Notes under the pieces: generated by a model
Told to the model about the DNA's origin: nothing
Databases searched by the model: none
What the model saw: only the letters and a program-made list of their open reading frames with translations
Shown: positions 18,832-27,223 of the stretch, piece by piece
Numbering within the stretch: position 1 is the first letter of the stretch
How the letters are laid out: each line of letters starts with the position of its first letter
Assembly (NCBI RefSeq): GCF_001586215.1
Contig: NZ_CP014634.1
Coordinates: forward strand, 1,798,001 to 1,862,000
Length of the DNA: 64,000 bases
Reading direction: 5' to 3'
DNA from: Corynebacterium simulans
Lineage (GTDB): Bacteria > Actinomycetota > Actinomycetes > Mycobacteriales > Mycobacteriaceae
Made by a program: the position numbers and the translations under genes

Positions 18832-19488
18832 TTAGCGGTGCGCTGAAAGGTACTCCAAGATTGCCTTGACGCGGCGGTTGTCTTCGCTGGGATCTAAACG
18901 CAGCTTGGTGAAGATATTGGAGACGTGCTTGGCCACCGCGGCGGAAGAAAGGACGAGCTCGGCGGCGATGTCCTTGTTGGACTTGCCGCGGGACATGAGT
19001 TCGAGCACCTCGCGCTCGCGCGGGGTGAGCTCACCCAAGCCGCTGCGCCCGGAGCTCATTAAAGCCTGAGCCACGGTGGGGTCGATGACGGTGCCGCCCT
19101 GGGCCACCACGTCCAGGCTGGAGAGGAAGTCGCGCACTTCGGAGACGCGGTCTTTCAGAAGGTAGCCGGTGCCGGCATCGGGGGAGTCGAAGAGCTCCAC
19201 CGCGTATGCGGGGGCCACATATTGGGAGAGCACCATGACGGGCAGGCCCGGGTATGCGTTTCTTAAGTTCACGGCGGCTTTCAAGCCGTCGTCGCCCATG
19301 CCCGGCGGCATGCGCACGTCCGTGATGACGATGTCCGGAAGCTCATCGCGCAGCTTGTCCACCACCGCCTCAAGCGCCGGGGCGGAGTCCGCCTGGCCCA
19401 CAATTAAATGCCCGCGGCGCTCCAACAGGCCGGCGAGGCCCTCGCGCAGAATGGCGGAGTCATCCGCCACGACGATTCTCAAACTCAT
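18832..19488 (-). CDS. NarL/LuxR-type response regulator
   Basis: A 218-aa two-component regulator. The receiver domain shows the acidic pair Asp9-Asp10, phospho-acceptor Asp57 (DIVITDVRMP) and Lys112 (YLLKD). The C-terminal HTH reads LTPREREVLELMSRGKSNKD with recognition helix AAVAKHVSNIFTKL. The ATG overlaps the kinase stop by four bases (ATGA), so the two are co-translated. An in-frame start at 19536 would lie inside the kinase gene and is less likely. It probably controls the divergent ABC-protease operon at 20285, where a perfect 16-bp palindrome sits between the divergent genes. Confidence 0.9.
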   Translation of the reverse strand: MSLRIVVADDSAILREGLAGLLERRGHLIVGQADSAPALEAVVDKLRDELPDIVITDVRMPPGMGDDGLKAAVNLRNAYPGLPVMVLSQYVAPAYAVELFDSPDAGTGYLLKDRVSEVRDFLSSLDVVAQGGTVIDPTVAQALMSSGRSGLGELTPREREVLELMSRGKSNKDIAAELVLSSAAVAKHVSNIFTKLRLDPSEDNRRVKAILEYLSAHR

Positions 19489-20195
19489 TGGTGAACTCCT
19501 GACTGTCCGCGATCGAGAAGAAGGGGAATCGAGCACGTCAGCCTCGTCGGCCCGCCCGGGGGAGAGCTCAGCGTCATCTCTCCGCCGAAAGCGACGAGGC
19601 GCTCGGCCATCCCCGCTAAGCCGTGACCTTGTAAAACCTGTGCGCCACCCGGCCCCTCATCCACCACGGTGATTTTCAAGGAGGCATCCGCGGTCACTAA
19701 AACGGAGACCGGCGCGCCGGGCGCGTGCTTGGCAGCGTTGGTTAAAGCCTCCGTGCCGAAGAAGTAGCCGCAGGCCAACACGGAAGCGGATAGCTTGGGC
19801 AAAGGATGCGGGGCGAAGACGCTGACGTGGGGGCCGTGGGAAGAAGCAGCGTCGGCAAGCGCGGCCACCAAACCATGATCCTGCAGGACCTGGGGGTGGA
19901 TGCCGTGCACCGTGGCGCGCAAGGACTTGAGGCCGCGGTCCACGTCCTGCTTGGCCGCGGTGAGGAGCTCGGCGAGGTCTGCGGGGGCGTCGAGAAGAGC
20001 CTCCCCCAACTTCATGCTCGCGGCCACGAGGTATTGCTGCGCGCCATCGTGCAGGTCGCGCTCGATGCGAGCGCGCTCCACCTCATAGGCGTCCGCGATG
20101 GCGCGGCGCGAGGCCGTGAGCTGCGCAATCTGCTGCGCCTGCTGCTGCTCGTGCGTGGTGGAATGGGGCTTCTTACGGAACACGGTGCTAAGCAT
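19485..20195 (-). CDS. Soluble NarL-type sensor histidine kinase
   Basis: From ATG 20195 the protein is 236 aa. It has a short coiled N-terminus (HEQQQAQQIAQLTASRR), the HisKA_3 dimerisation box ERDLHDGAQQYL with phospho-His49, and an HATPase_c domain (TEALTNAAKH, VVDEGPGG, GHGLAGMAERL). No transmembrane or extracellular sensing domain is present, so it must receive its signal through another protein, plausibly the adjacent ABC transporter. The start is uncertain; an in-frame codon at 20306 would overlap the palindrome and the ABC gene start. It is the first gene of the kinase-regulator unit. Confidence 0.87.
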   Translation of the reverse strand: MLSTVFRKKPHSTTHEQQQAQQIAQLTASRRAIADAYEVERARIERDLHDGAQQYLVAASMKLGEALLDAPADLAELLTAAKQDVDRGLKSLRATVHGIHPQVLQDHGLVAALADAASSHGPHVSVFAPHPLPKLSASVLACGYFFGTEALTNAAKHAPGAPVSVLVTADASLKITVVDEGPGGAQVLQGHGLAGMAERLVAFGGEMTLSSPPGGPTRLTCSIPLLLDRGQSGVHQ

Positions 20196-20218
20196 ATCGG
20201 GCGACGGTCCCGTCAGGG

Positions 20219-20234
20219 GTAGTGCTGGCACTAC
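20219..20234. promoter_or_regulatory. Perfect 16-bp palindrome between divergent TCS and ABC operons
   Basis: GTAGTGCTGGCACTAC is identical to its own reverse complement. It lies 24 bases before the kinase ATG and about 50 bases before the ABC ATPase ATG, the expected place for the NarL-type regulator to bind. Confidence 0.6.
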
Positions 20235-20284
20235 CTTAAAGAGCAACGCTAGGGCTGTTCTTTCCGCGGGCCCGGCACGGTGGA

Positions 20285-20980
20285 ATGAGAGACATGGCAA
20301 AGACACTTTCCCTGACAGACATCACCAAGGATTTCGGCGGCGGCCCGGTGCTCGCTGGAATCTCCCTCGACATTGAACCGGGCGAGCTCGTGGCCGTCAT
20401 GGGGCCGTCCGGCTCCGGCAAATCCACGCTGCTGCACTGCATGTCCGGCGTGCTGACGCCTACGCACGGCAGCGTGCGCTACGGCGACGAGGAGCTCTCC
20501 GCGCTTGGCGACGGCCCCCGCTCCCGCACCCGCCTGCGCAACTTCGGCTTCGTCTTCCAAGACGGCCAGCTGCTGCCGGAGCTGAGCAACGTGGACAACG
20601 TGGCGCTGCCCGCCATGCTCAACGGAGTATCGCGTGGGGCTGCCCGCAAGCGCGCGATGGAGCTTCTTGGTCAGCTTGGCCTTGGCGGTTTGGCGGATCG
20701 TCGCCCGGCGCAGGTCTCCGGTGGCCAGGCGCAGCGCGTGACCATCGCGCGTGCACTGGTGGCAAATCCGGGCATCGTCTTCGCCGACGAGCCCACCGGT
20801 GCGCTGGACCAGTCCACCGGCCACGAGGTGATGCAGATGCTCACGACCATCGTGCGCCAGTCGGGTGCCAGCCTGGTCATGGTCACGCATGACCCGAAGG
20901 TGGCCGATTGGATGCAGCGCCGCGTGGAGATTCGCGATGGCATCATTCACGACGACCGCCGCCTTGGGGTGATTCGATGA
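20285..20980 (+). CDS. ABC transporter ATP-binding protein (MacB/BceA type)
   Basis: A 228-231-aa ATPase. Walker A GPSGSGKST, Q-loop FVFQDGQLLPE, signature VSGGQAQRVTIARAL, Walker B IVFADEPTGALD and the H-loop VTHD are all present, in the LolD/MacB/BceA subfamily that drives FtsX-like permeases. Two starts are possible: ATG 20285 or ATG 20294 (MAKTLSLTD); neither has an ideal ribosome binding site. The stop overlaps the permease ATG (ATGA). With the permease, the S41 protease and the divergent two-component system it forms a self-contained module resembling lantibiotic-resistance loci. Confidence 0.93.
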   Translation: MRDMAKTLSLTDITKDFGGGPVLAGISLDIEPGELVAVMGPSGSGKSTLLHCMSGVLTPTHGSVRYGDEELSALGDGPRSRTRLRNFGFVFQDGQLLPELSNVDNVALPAMLNGVSRGAARKRAMELLGQLGLGGLADRRPAQVSGGQAQRVTIARALVANPGIVFADEPTGALDQSTGHEVMQMLTTIVRQSGASLVMVTHDPKVADWMQRRVEIRDGIIHDDRRLGVIR

Positions 20981-22377
20981 ACACCGCGACCCTAGTTATG
21001 GACCTGCAGCGCGAATCTATTCGCGCGCGCTCAGGCACGGGAATCGTCTCGATGCTGGCGATTGTGAGCTTGACCATTGGCTCCGCCATCGCCTTCCTCG
21101 TTGCGGGTGGTACCTGGATGTTCTGGCAGCGCGCCCAGCACGTCGAGGATGCCGCCCCGGCACTCAAGGAGGCCTTCGGCAACGATATTACGGCCTGTTT
21201 TTATATCTGGTTCGCCCTAGCCCTTTTTGCCTGCGCGTTCATTCTTCCGGCGCTGTTTAACCTCACAGCCCAAGCAGCCGTCCTCGGTGCGTCCGGCAGG
21301 GAGCAGCGCCTGGCCACCCTGCGCCTGTTGGGGCTGAGCTCCCGGCAGGTGGAGCGCATGGCCATTGTGGAGACCGGCCTCCAGGCGGTGATCGGCATCG
21401 TGCTCGGTGGGCTGATCAGCCTGCTCGTCGCGCCGGTCTTCACCCAGCTGGATTTCCAGATGCGCCCCATCGCTCTGTCCGAGCTTCTCCTCCCGTGGTG
21501 GGGCTACCTCGCCGTGGCGGGTGTGCTTTTCCTGCTGGCCATCGGCGCCGCATTCGTCGGCATGCAGCGCGTGCGTGTGAGCCCGCTGGGCGTGGCCAAG
21601 CGTCAGATGCCCGCGGCTTACCGCTGGTGGCGCGCCATCGTCTTCCTCATCATCGTGGCGGCCGGTGGGGTTTTCCTCTTCGGCAAGGCGGGCCCGCCGA
21701 CCGCCATGGTCATCGTGGTCATGTTCGGCATGCTGATGAGCATCAACCTCATCGCTCCCTTCATCCTGCAGCTCGGCGCGCACATCTTGTCCCTCTTCCC
21801 AGGCACCGCGCACTTCGTGGCCTGCCAGCGCGTGGCGGGCAATGCGCGCCCCGCCTGGCGGCGGAGTGCTGCCATCGGCTTCTTCGGTTACTTGGCGGGA
21901 TTCCTCGTTGCCGCGCCCCTGGGCGCAGACGCTTTGGCCCTATCTCTGAAGGAAGACCCGGGGACGAACGTGGTGTTCAAGGACATCTCCACCGGTGTCT
22001 TGTTAACCCTCATCTTCGGCTTCACGCTGACCACCATGTCCATCATCCTGGGACAGGTCTCCGGCATTTTTGAGGACAAGGAGCTCATCCGCTCCCTGGA
22101 TCTCATGGGCGTGCCGCGCGGCTTCCAGTTCCGCTCCGGTGCCTGGACCGTCATGGGCCCGGTCGTGGGCTTGAGCTTCTTCGGCTTCCTCTTCGGCGGT
22201 GGCATCGCCTCGCTGATGTTCTTCTCCGGCCTCGATTCAAGCGACGTCGACGTGAGCGCTCGCCTGCTTATGGCCTTCGGCTTCCTGGCGGTGGGCTGGG
22301 TGGTCACGCTTCTTGCCATTGTCCTTGTTGAACCGTTGCGCGGCTACGTGCTGCGCACAGGAGGTCGAAAAGAATGA
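20977..22377 (+). CDS. FtsX-like ABC permease
   Basis: A 466-aa membrane protein with about ten hydrophobic segments, arranged as two FtsX-like halves (first half ending before AKRQMPAAYRWWR, ~residue 215). The conserved intracellular motif RLLGLSSRQVERMAIVE is repeated in diverged form as LIRSLDLMGVPRGFQF. Unlike BceB or MacB it has no large extracytoplasmic domain. It pairs with the ATPase just upstream (four-base overlap). Its stop overlaps the ATG of the protease gene. Transport substrate is unknown; antimicrobial peptide or lipid-linked cargo would fit the locus. Confidence 0.88.
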   Translation: MNTATLVMDLQRESIRARSGTGIVSMLAIVSLTIGSAIAFLVAGGTWMFWQRAQHVEDAAPALKEAFGNDITACFYIWFALALFACAFILPALFNLTAQAAVLGASGREQRLATLRLLGLSSRQVERMAIVETGLQAVIGIVLGGLISLLVAPVFTQLDFQMRPIALSELLLPWWGYLAVAGVLFLLAIGAAFVGMQRVRVSPLGVAKRQMPAAYRWWRAIVFLIIVAAGGVFLFGKAGPPTAMVIVVMFGMLMSINLIAPFILQLGAHILSLFPGTAHFVACQRVAGNARPAWRRSAAIGFFGYLAGFLVAAPLGADALALSLKEDPGTNVVFKDISTGVLLTLIFGFTLTTMSIILGQVSGIFEDKELIRSLDLMGVPRGFQFRSGAWTVMGPVVGLSFFGFLFGGGIASLMFFSGLDSSDVDVSARLLMAFGFLAVGWVVTLLAIVLVEPLRGYVLRTGGRKE

Positions 22378-23305
22378 AAACTGTACTGAAAATTTTGGCG
22401 GACTCTTAGTCGTTGCCTTTATCGCGGTGCTCGCCGCCGTGTACTTCCTCGGCCCCTCCTATGGCGGGGCGCTCCTGGGCAAGCCCTATATTCTTTTCAA
22501 CACCAGCGAAAAACGTATCAACACCGCGATGGTGGATACCGCAGCGTATACCGGAATCTATGGCGAGAGCGAAGAATTTCAGCGCGCCCGCGAGGCCTTC
22601 AAAGAGGACCCGACCAACGCGGAGCTCCTCGTTGCCGCCATCGATGCCGCCGGCGGCAAGCACTCCAAGGTCTTTAACACCGAGAAGGAAAAGGCCATCG
22701 ACAACGCCGAGCCCTCGGTTTCCTTCGAGGACGGCATCCTGCGCGCCACCGTCCCGTCTATCGGCCGCCACGATGATGGCCAGGCCTATGCCGATACCTT
22801 GGCTCAAGGCCTGACTGCCCACCCGGAGGCCTGTGCCGCCGTGGTGGATCTGCGTGGCAACGACGGCGGCGATATGGGCCCGATGTACGCGGGCTTAAGC
22901 CCCCTGCTGCCGGATGGCACCGCGCTCTCCTTCGTCAGCCGCATGGGCACATCTGACGTGGTCATCGACGGCAATTCCGTCACCGGCGGCGGCACGCCCA
23001 CCACCACGTCGGGCGGCAAACTTGAGGTTCCCGTCGCCGTGATTACCGACGACGAAACCGCCTCCTCCGCCGAAGCCGCCCTCCTGGCCTTCCGCGGGCT
23101 GGACAACGTGCGCACCTTCGGCGAGCCGACCGCCGGCTACGCCTCCGCGAACGTGGTTCTGGATTACCCGGACGGCCGCTCGCTCATGCTCACCACGGCC
23201 AAAGACAAGGCGCGCACCGGCGAGGAATTCGCCGAGGACCCCATCGCCCCCGATGCCCCGGAATCCGAGCTCGATTCTTGGCTCGCTTCCCGCTGTGGCT
23301 CCTAA
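22374..23305 (+). pseudogene. S41 protease, nisin-resistance-protein-like, frameshifted near the N-terminus
   Basis: AGGAGG precedes the ATG at 22374, which overlaps the permease stop, but the frame (MKTVLKILADS) stops after 11 codons. Adding one G at 22397-22398 restores MKTVLKILGGLLVVAFIAVL, a signal anchor, joined to a complete extracytoplasmic S41 domain ending at 23305. That domain has VDLRGNDGGDMGP and the catalytic motif DDETASSAEAALLAF; TASSAE is the active-site signature of the nisin-cleaving protease NSR. The protein would be about 310 aa, as in NSR. The defect could be real or a base-call error. A GTG or ATG start downstream would lose the membrane anchor. Confidence 0.75.
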
Positions 23306-23320
23306 GCACGTTGCGGCTTC

Positions 23321-24154
23321 CTAGCCGCAACGCTCGCCTTCCCACCGCCAGTAGTGGTGCCACTTCCACGGCGGAGGAACGAACTCGCCCCGCCGTTTGA
23401 TGACCGCGAGGACCTGGTGCACAGCGACGTCAAGGTGGTGCTCAATCGTGGCGGCGGTGAAGTGGAGGGGCAGGTAGCCGCGCTGAATGGCGTCGTTAAG
23501 CTTCTGGCGGTCGATTTCGAAGCGCTGCCGGTTCTCGCCTTTGTGATACGCATAGCCGTCCACCTCGATGGCAACCTTGTGTTCCTCTAGCACCAAGTCC
23601 CAGCGGTAGGGCCCAACCCGCACGTTGTTGCGGACTTTGACGTGGGGTTCAAGGCCCCGGGTGAGGTCGCGCTCCGGCTTGCTATCCGCCCCGACGATGG
23701 CCTTCTCCAACACCTCACGCGTGTGCTTGGGCAGGCGGCGAAAGTCCAGCTGCTCGGTCTCGATGCGCGAGCGCCCGTGTGGCCCAGCGAAGAAGGCCTC
23801 GATGAAGGCCACGCCATCCTCCTGCGCCATGGCCTCAATGCATTACAGCGGGCTGCACACGTTTACCCCGTTCATACTGCCCAGCGCCTTGGGCCGTGCC
23901 CGCCGGCTGCGGAAATACGTGCTTGATGCCATCGTTCCTGCACGCAGGAAGTGAAGCGGAAAAGTCAGTTCTTGGCCAAGATACTGCTGAGCGGCGGAAT
24001 AGCCGTCTAAAGCTGAGTCCGGCCAGCGCCGCGAGACGACTTCAGCGAGCTCGCGCGGCGTTGGCACCGCAGATAAATACAGACCGCGGCAAATCTTGAT
24101 TGCCTGCCCCTTAGCAGCGCGGCGAGTCCCCGCGCGTCCCTCGAAAATTTCCAT
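23321..24154 (-). pseudogene. AbiEi-type wHTH plus DUF559 endonuclease-like gene with in-frame stop
   Basis: From ATG 24154 the frame encodes an AbiEi-like N-terminal domain (KICRGLYLSAVPTPRELAEV) of 103 residues, ends at TAA 23843-23845, and continues in the same frame (CIEA, then MAQEDGVAFIEAFF) to 23321. The second part is a DUF559/Vsr-like nuclease domain (RWDLVLEEHKVAIEVDGYAYH, with ENRQRFEIDRQKLN). Actinobacterial relatives are one continuous protein of about 280 aa, so a nonsense mutation is the simplest reading. A separate 169-aa protein could still start at ATG 23830. Function in relatives is unknown beyond the nuclease-like fold. Confidence 0.7.
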
Positions 24155-24211
24155 GTGCCCCCGACGAGTACGTTTCTAACAAATAAGCCCCCAGAAACCG
24201 CTGTTTTCGGC

Positions 24212-24337
24212 CCCCTATTTGATCGAATCGTACGTCACGAACGAGGAGTTGTCGCGGTGACAAAGAAAAAGGACGTTTCGATCAACTAAGGCCTCTCAAA
24301 CCCTCGGATTTTGAGCCCTATTTGATCGAAACGTCCC
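24212..24337. repeat. Three-copy inverted motif CTATTTGATCGAAACGTCC
   Basis: Copies lie at about 24214-24233 (diverged, ATCGAATCGTACGTC), 24271-24291 (inverted, GGACGTTTCGATCAACTA) and 24316-24336 (CCTATTTGATCGAAACGTCC). Copies 2 and 3 form a long hairpin with an inner CTCAAA/TTTGAG pair. It fills the gap between ppa and the broken DUF559 gene and may terminate ppa transcription or be a small mobile palindrome. Confidence 0.65.
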
Positions 24338-24349
24338 TAGAAACGTGAA

Positions 24350-24823
24350 TTACTTGAAGCGAGCGATAGCCTCTTCGAGGATCTTCTCCGCCTCAGCCTT
24401 GTCGCCCCAGCCAGAGCCGGTAACTTCCTTGTTCGGCTCCAAGTCCTTGTAGTGGACGAAGAAGTGCTCGATCTCGTCCTTGATGGAATCCTCAACATCG
24501 TTGATGTCCTGGTAGCGCTCCCAGCGAGGATCATCGATGACGCAAAGCAGCTTGTCGTCGCCGCCGGCCTCGTCGGTCATCTTGAAGACGCCGAGGACGC
24601 GAGCCTCAACAACAACGCCCGGGAAAACTGGCTCCGGCAGGATAACGAGAGCGTCGAGCGGGTCACCGTCCTCACCCAGGGTGTGGTCGATGAAACCGTA
24701 ATCAGCCGGGTATGCCATTGGGGTGAACAGGTAGCGGTCGAGGTGAACCTTGCCGGTCTCGTGGTCAACCTCGTACTTGTTGCGGGAGCCCTTTGGGATC
24801 TCGATGGTTACTTCAACGCTCAC
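24350..24823 (-). CDS. ppa: Inorganic pyrophosphatase
   Basis: A 157-aa family I soluble pyrophosphatase that hydrolyses PPi to drive biosynthesis. The active-site signature DGDPLDALV, the N-terminal [16 protein letters not shown] and the late DIEHFF-like segment ([13 protein letters not shown]) are intact; the length matches actinobacterial enzymes. The start is GTG 24823 with GGAGG 8 bases upstream; ATG codons further up to 24889 would add a non-conserved leader. It is divergent from dacB, as in other corynebacteria. Confidence 0.96.
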   Translation of the reverse strand: MSVEVTIEIPKGSRNKYEVDHETGKVHLDRYLFTPMAYPADYGFIDHTLGEDGDPLDALVILPEPVFPGVVVEARVLGVFKMTDEAGGDDKLLCVIDDPRWERYQDINDVEDSIKDEIEHFFVHYKDLEPNKEVTGSGWGDKAEAEKILEEAIARFK

Positions 24824-24925
24824 TGCGTATTCCTCCATACAAATTGTGGGTACTGGGGGATTGCGGCCGAGAATATTCGGCATCATCAATCGCTGCCAAT
24901 AGTCTACCGTGCCCCATTATCGCGC

Positions 24926-24931
24926 TAGGGT
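24926..24931 (+). promoter_or_regulatory. -10 hexamer (TAGGGT) of dacB
   Basis: TAGGGT is followed by 8 bases and the dacB ATG at 24940. The intervening GAAAGG could alternatively be a ribosome binding site for a slightly longer transcript. Confidence 0.4.
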
Positions 24932-24939
24932 GAAAGGCG

Positions 24940-26214
24940 ATGAAAGCGAAGCATATGTGGTGGACGGGCACGGCCGTGGTGATGGCCGCTGCCATTGCAG
25001 GCACGGCTGCACTCGGGGTAAACATCCAGAGCGCCTACAACAATTTGGACCACGGGACCCCGTATTCTCAGCCCACGCCGGCGACACCTTTGCAGGTTGC
25101 CCAGCCCGGTGAGGTGGATTTAGAAGCGCTGAAGGCCCGCCTTGATTCCCAGGCTAAGGACCCCGCGTTGGCGACGTTCGGCGCGCAGGTCATCGACACC
25201 ACCAGCGATGAGTTGGTGTGGGAGCGCGACGCCCAGCGCCCGCTGACGCCGGCATCTTCCACCAAGGTGTTAACCCTTGCCGCAGCCACGTTGGCACTCG
25301 GCGAGGACGAACGGATCACCACGCAGGTCCTGCAGGGCGAGGAGGAAGGCACGGTTGTGCTGCGCGCGGCTGGCGACGTCTGGATGACCTCCGCACAGCT
25401 CGATGACCTTGCCGCCCAGGTGGGAAACGCTAAGCGCGTGGTGCTGGATACTTCCGCATGGGCAGGCCCGCAACAGGCGCCGGGTTGGGACCCCGAGAAT
25501 GTCGACGAGGGCTTCGTGGCGCCTATGCAGCCCGCGATGCTTTACGGCGGCCGCGTCGGCGCCACGACTGGCGACGTCCCACGTAGCCACACCCCGGCCA
25601 CGGATCTTGCGCATGCACTGGCAAAACGCTTAGGCACCGACAAAGTCGAGGAAGGCGATGCCCCGCAGGCCGGCGTCGTGCTCGGTGAGGTGCACTCCGC
25701 GCCGCTGGCCGAACGCGCGCAGGAAGCCGCGAAGCATTCCGACAACGTCATGACCGAGGCCATTGCCCGCGAGCTGGCCACGGCCCGTGGAAAGGAAGCT
25801 AGCTTCCAAGGCGCTACCGAGGCCACCCGCGAGGTGCTCGAAGAAAACGACATCGACTTAAACGGCGTGAATATTAAGGACAACTCCGGGCTGTCCACCG
25901 AGAACCGCATCCCGGCGGCAGTGCTGACGCGCATCGTGGACATCGCCGCGACGAACGACGCCCTGCGCCCCCTGCTGGGTTATCTTCCGCTGGCCGGCGG
26001 CGAGGGAACCTTGTACGAGCGCTACGGCGATTCGCCTGCCCGCGGCTATGTTCGCGCCAAGACTGGCACGCTGACCGGCGTCTCTGCGCTGGCTGGTACC
26101 GCACAGGGCCAGTCCGGCCGCGTCTATGCCTTCGCCTTTTTGGTCAACGACGGTGACATCTTGGCCGCCCGCAAGGCCCAAGACGCGCTGGCCAGCGTGC
26201 TACATGAGTTCTAA
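24940..26214 (+). CDS. dacB: D-alanyl-D-alanine carboxypeptidase/endopeptidase (PBP4 type)
   Basis: A 424-aa exported penicillin-binding protein, peptidase S13. An N-terminal signal anchor (TAVVMAAAIAGTAALGV) precedes the catalytic SxxK at Ser106-Lys109 (ASSTKVL), the SDN triad (KHSDNVMTEAI) and the KTG box (AKTGTLTGVSAL). It trims or cleaves peptidoglycan cross-links outside the membrane. It is transcribed away from ppa and its last 11 bases overlap the tilS start, opening the long dacB-tilS-hpt-ftsH-fol cluster. Confidence 0.94.
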   Translation: MKAKHMWWTGTAVVMAAAIAGTAALGVNIQSAYNNLDHGTPYSQPTPATPLQVAQPGEVDLEALKARLDSQAKDPALATFGAQVIDTTSDELVWERDAQRPLTPASSTKVLTLAAATLALGEDERITTQVLQGEEEGTVVLRAAGDVWMTSAQLDDLAAQVGNAKRVVLDTSAWAGPQQAPGWDPENVDEGFVAPMQPAMLYGGRVGATTGDVPRSHTPATDLAHALAKRLGTDKVEEGDAPQAGVVLGEVHSAPLAERAQEAAKHSDNVMTEAIARELATARGKEASFQGATEATREVLEENDIDLNGVNIKDNSGLSTENRIPAAVLTRIVDIAATNDALRPLLGYLPLAGGEGTLYERYGDSPARGYVRAKTGTLTGVSALAGTAQGQSGRVYAFAFLVNDGDILAARKAQDALASVLHEF

Positions 26215-27211
26215 ATACGCGGCAAAGCCCTTCTGGCCGCGAGTTTCGCCAAACTTTCTGGCCTGCCGCCGCGCGGTGGTGGAGTGGGCGCAGGAGGCAA
26301 AGCCACAAGAGAGCATAGCCGTGGGGCTCTCTGGCGGCGCCGATTCTTTGGCACTGACCGCGGCCTTGGTGGCCGAGGGCTTCGAGGTACAAGCCCTGTG
26401 CGTCGATCATGGCCTGCAGCCGGGTTCTGCCGAGCAAGCCGGGAAGGCCGCCGGCCAAGCAGAAAGCTTGGGCGCGCGGGCAGAAGTACTGAAGGTGGAG
26501 GTTGCAGATCGAGGCTCCCTGGAGGCCGCCGCGAGACTAGCGCGCTACCAGGCTTTCGCCGGTGCGACGCGGCTGCCCGTGGCCGTGGCGCATACCGCTG
26601 ACGACCAAGCCGAGACCCTGCTGCTTGGCGCGCTGCGCGGCAAGGTCGCCGGCATGCTGCCTGCCGCCGAGATTGAGGGCGTGCGCGTGGTGCGCCCCCT
26701 GCTGCAGGTCCGCCGCGCGCAGACGCTTGCCGCCTGCGAAGAGCTGGGTCTTGCGGTTTGGCATGACCCGCAAAACCGCGATACCTCCTTCCGCCGCGTG
26801 GCGCTGCGCCGCGAGATCATCCCGCAGCTTTCCCAGCTGATCGGGGGAGACGCCGTGCCCGCACTCGCCCAGGCGGCGGGGGATGCCGCGCTTGACGACG
26901 CCGCGTTAAGTAACGCGGCGTTGAGTAAGGCGGCGTTAAGCAACGCGGCACCGGGAAGCGAAGGCCTCGACGCTGCGGAGTTGGCAGCTCTTAGCGAACC
27001 GGTGCGACGGCGTATCCTGGCTGCGTGGCTGCATGAGCAGGGGGCGGAAGTAACCCGTGAGGTGCTGCGCGGCGTCGGCAAGCTGTGCACCAACTGGCAC
27101 GGACAGGGAGGCGTGGCCGTGGCGCCGAGCCTGAAAGAGCAAAAAATCATGGGGCAGAGGTTGGAAGTAAGAAGGGTTGGTGGCAAACTGGCACTATTGC
27201 CCGGTCACTAA
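26204..27211 (+). CDS. tilS: tRNA(Ile)-lysidine synthase
   Basis: A 335-aa N-type ATP pyrophosphatase that converts C34 of tRNA-Ile(CAU) to lysidine so that it reads AUA. The PP-loop SGGADS is at residues 43-48, followed by CVDHGLQPGS and the HTADDQAETLLLGALRG motif. ATG 26204 overlaps the dacB stop by 11 bases. Unusual: residues ~227-244 contain a run of AALS pentapeptide units (AALSNAALSKAALSNAA) encoded by 15-bp tandem repeats, inserted in the linker after the catalytic domain. Confidence 0.94.
   Translation: MSSKYAAKPFWPRVSPNFLACRRAVVEWAQEAKPQESIAVGLSGGADSLALTAALVAEGFEVQALCVDHGLQPGSAEQAGKAAGQAESLGARAEVLKVEVADRGSLEAAARLARYQAFAGATRLPVAVAHTADDQAETLLLGALRGKVAGMLPAAEIEGVRVVRPLLQVRRAQTLAACEELGLAVWHDPQNRDTSFRRVALRREIIPQLSQLIGGDAVPALAQAAGDAALDDAALSNAALSKAALSNAAPGSEGLDAAELAALSEPVRRRILAAWLHEQGAEVTREVLRGVGKLCTNWHGQGGVAVAPSLKEQKIMGQRLEVRRVGGKLALLPGH
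26900..26949 (+). repeat. 15-bp in-frame tandem repeat inside tilS
   Basis: About three copies of a GCG(T/T)TAAGTAACGCG-like unit encode repeated ALSNA/ALSKA pentapeptides. The copies differ by one to three bases, so the tract could vary in length between strains by slippage without breaking the frame. Confidence 0.7.
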
Positions 27212-27223
27212 AGGAGCGCAAGC

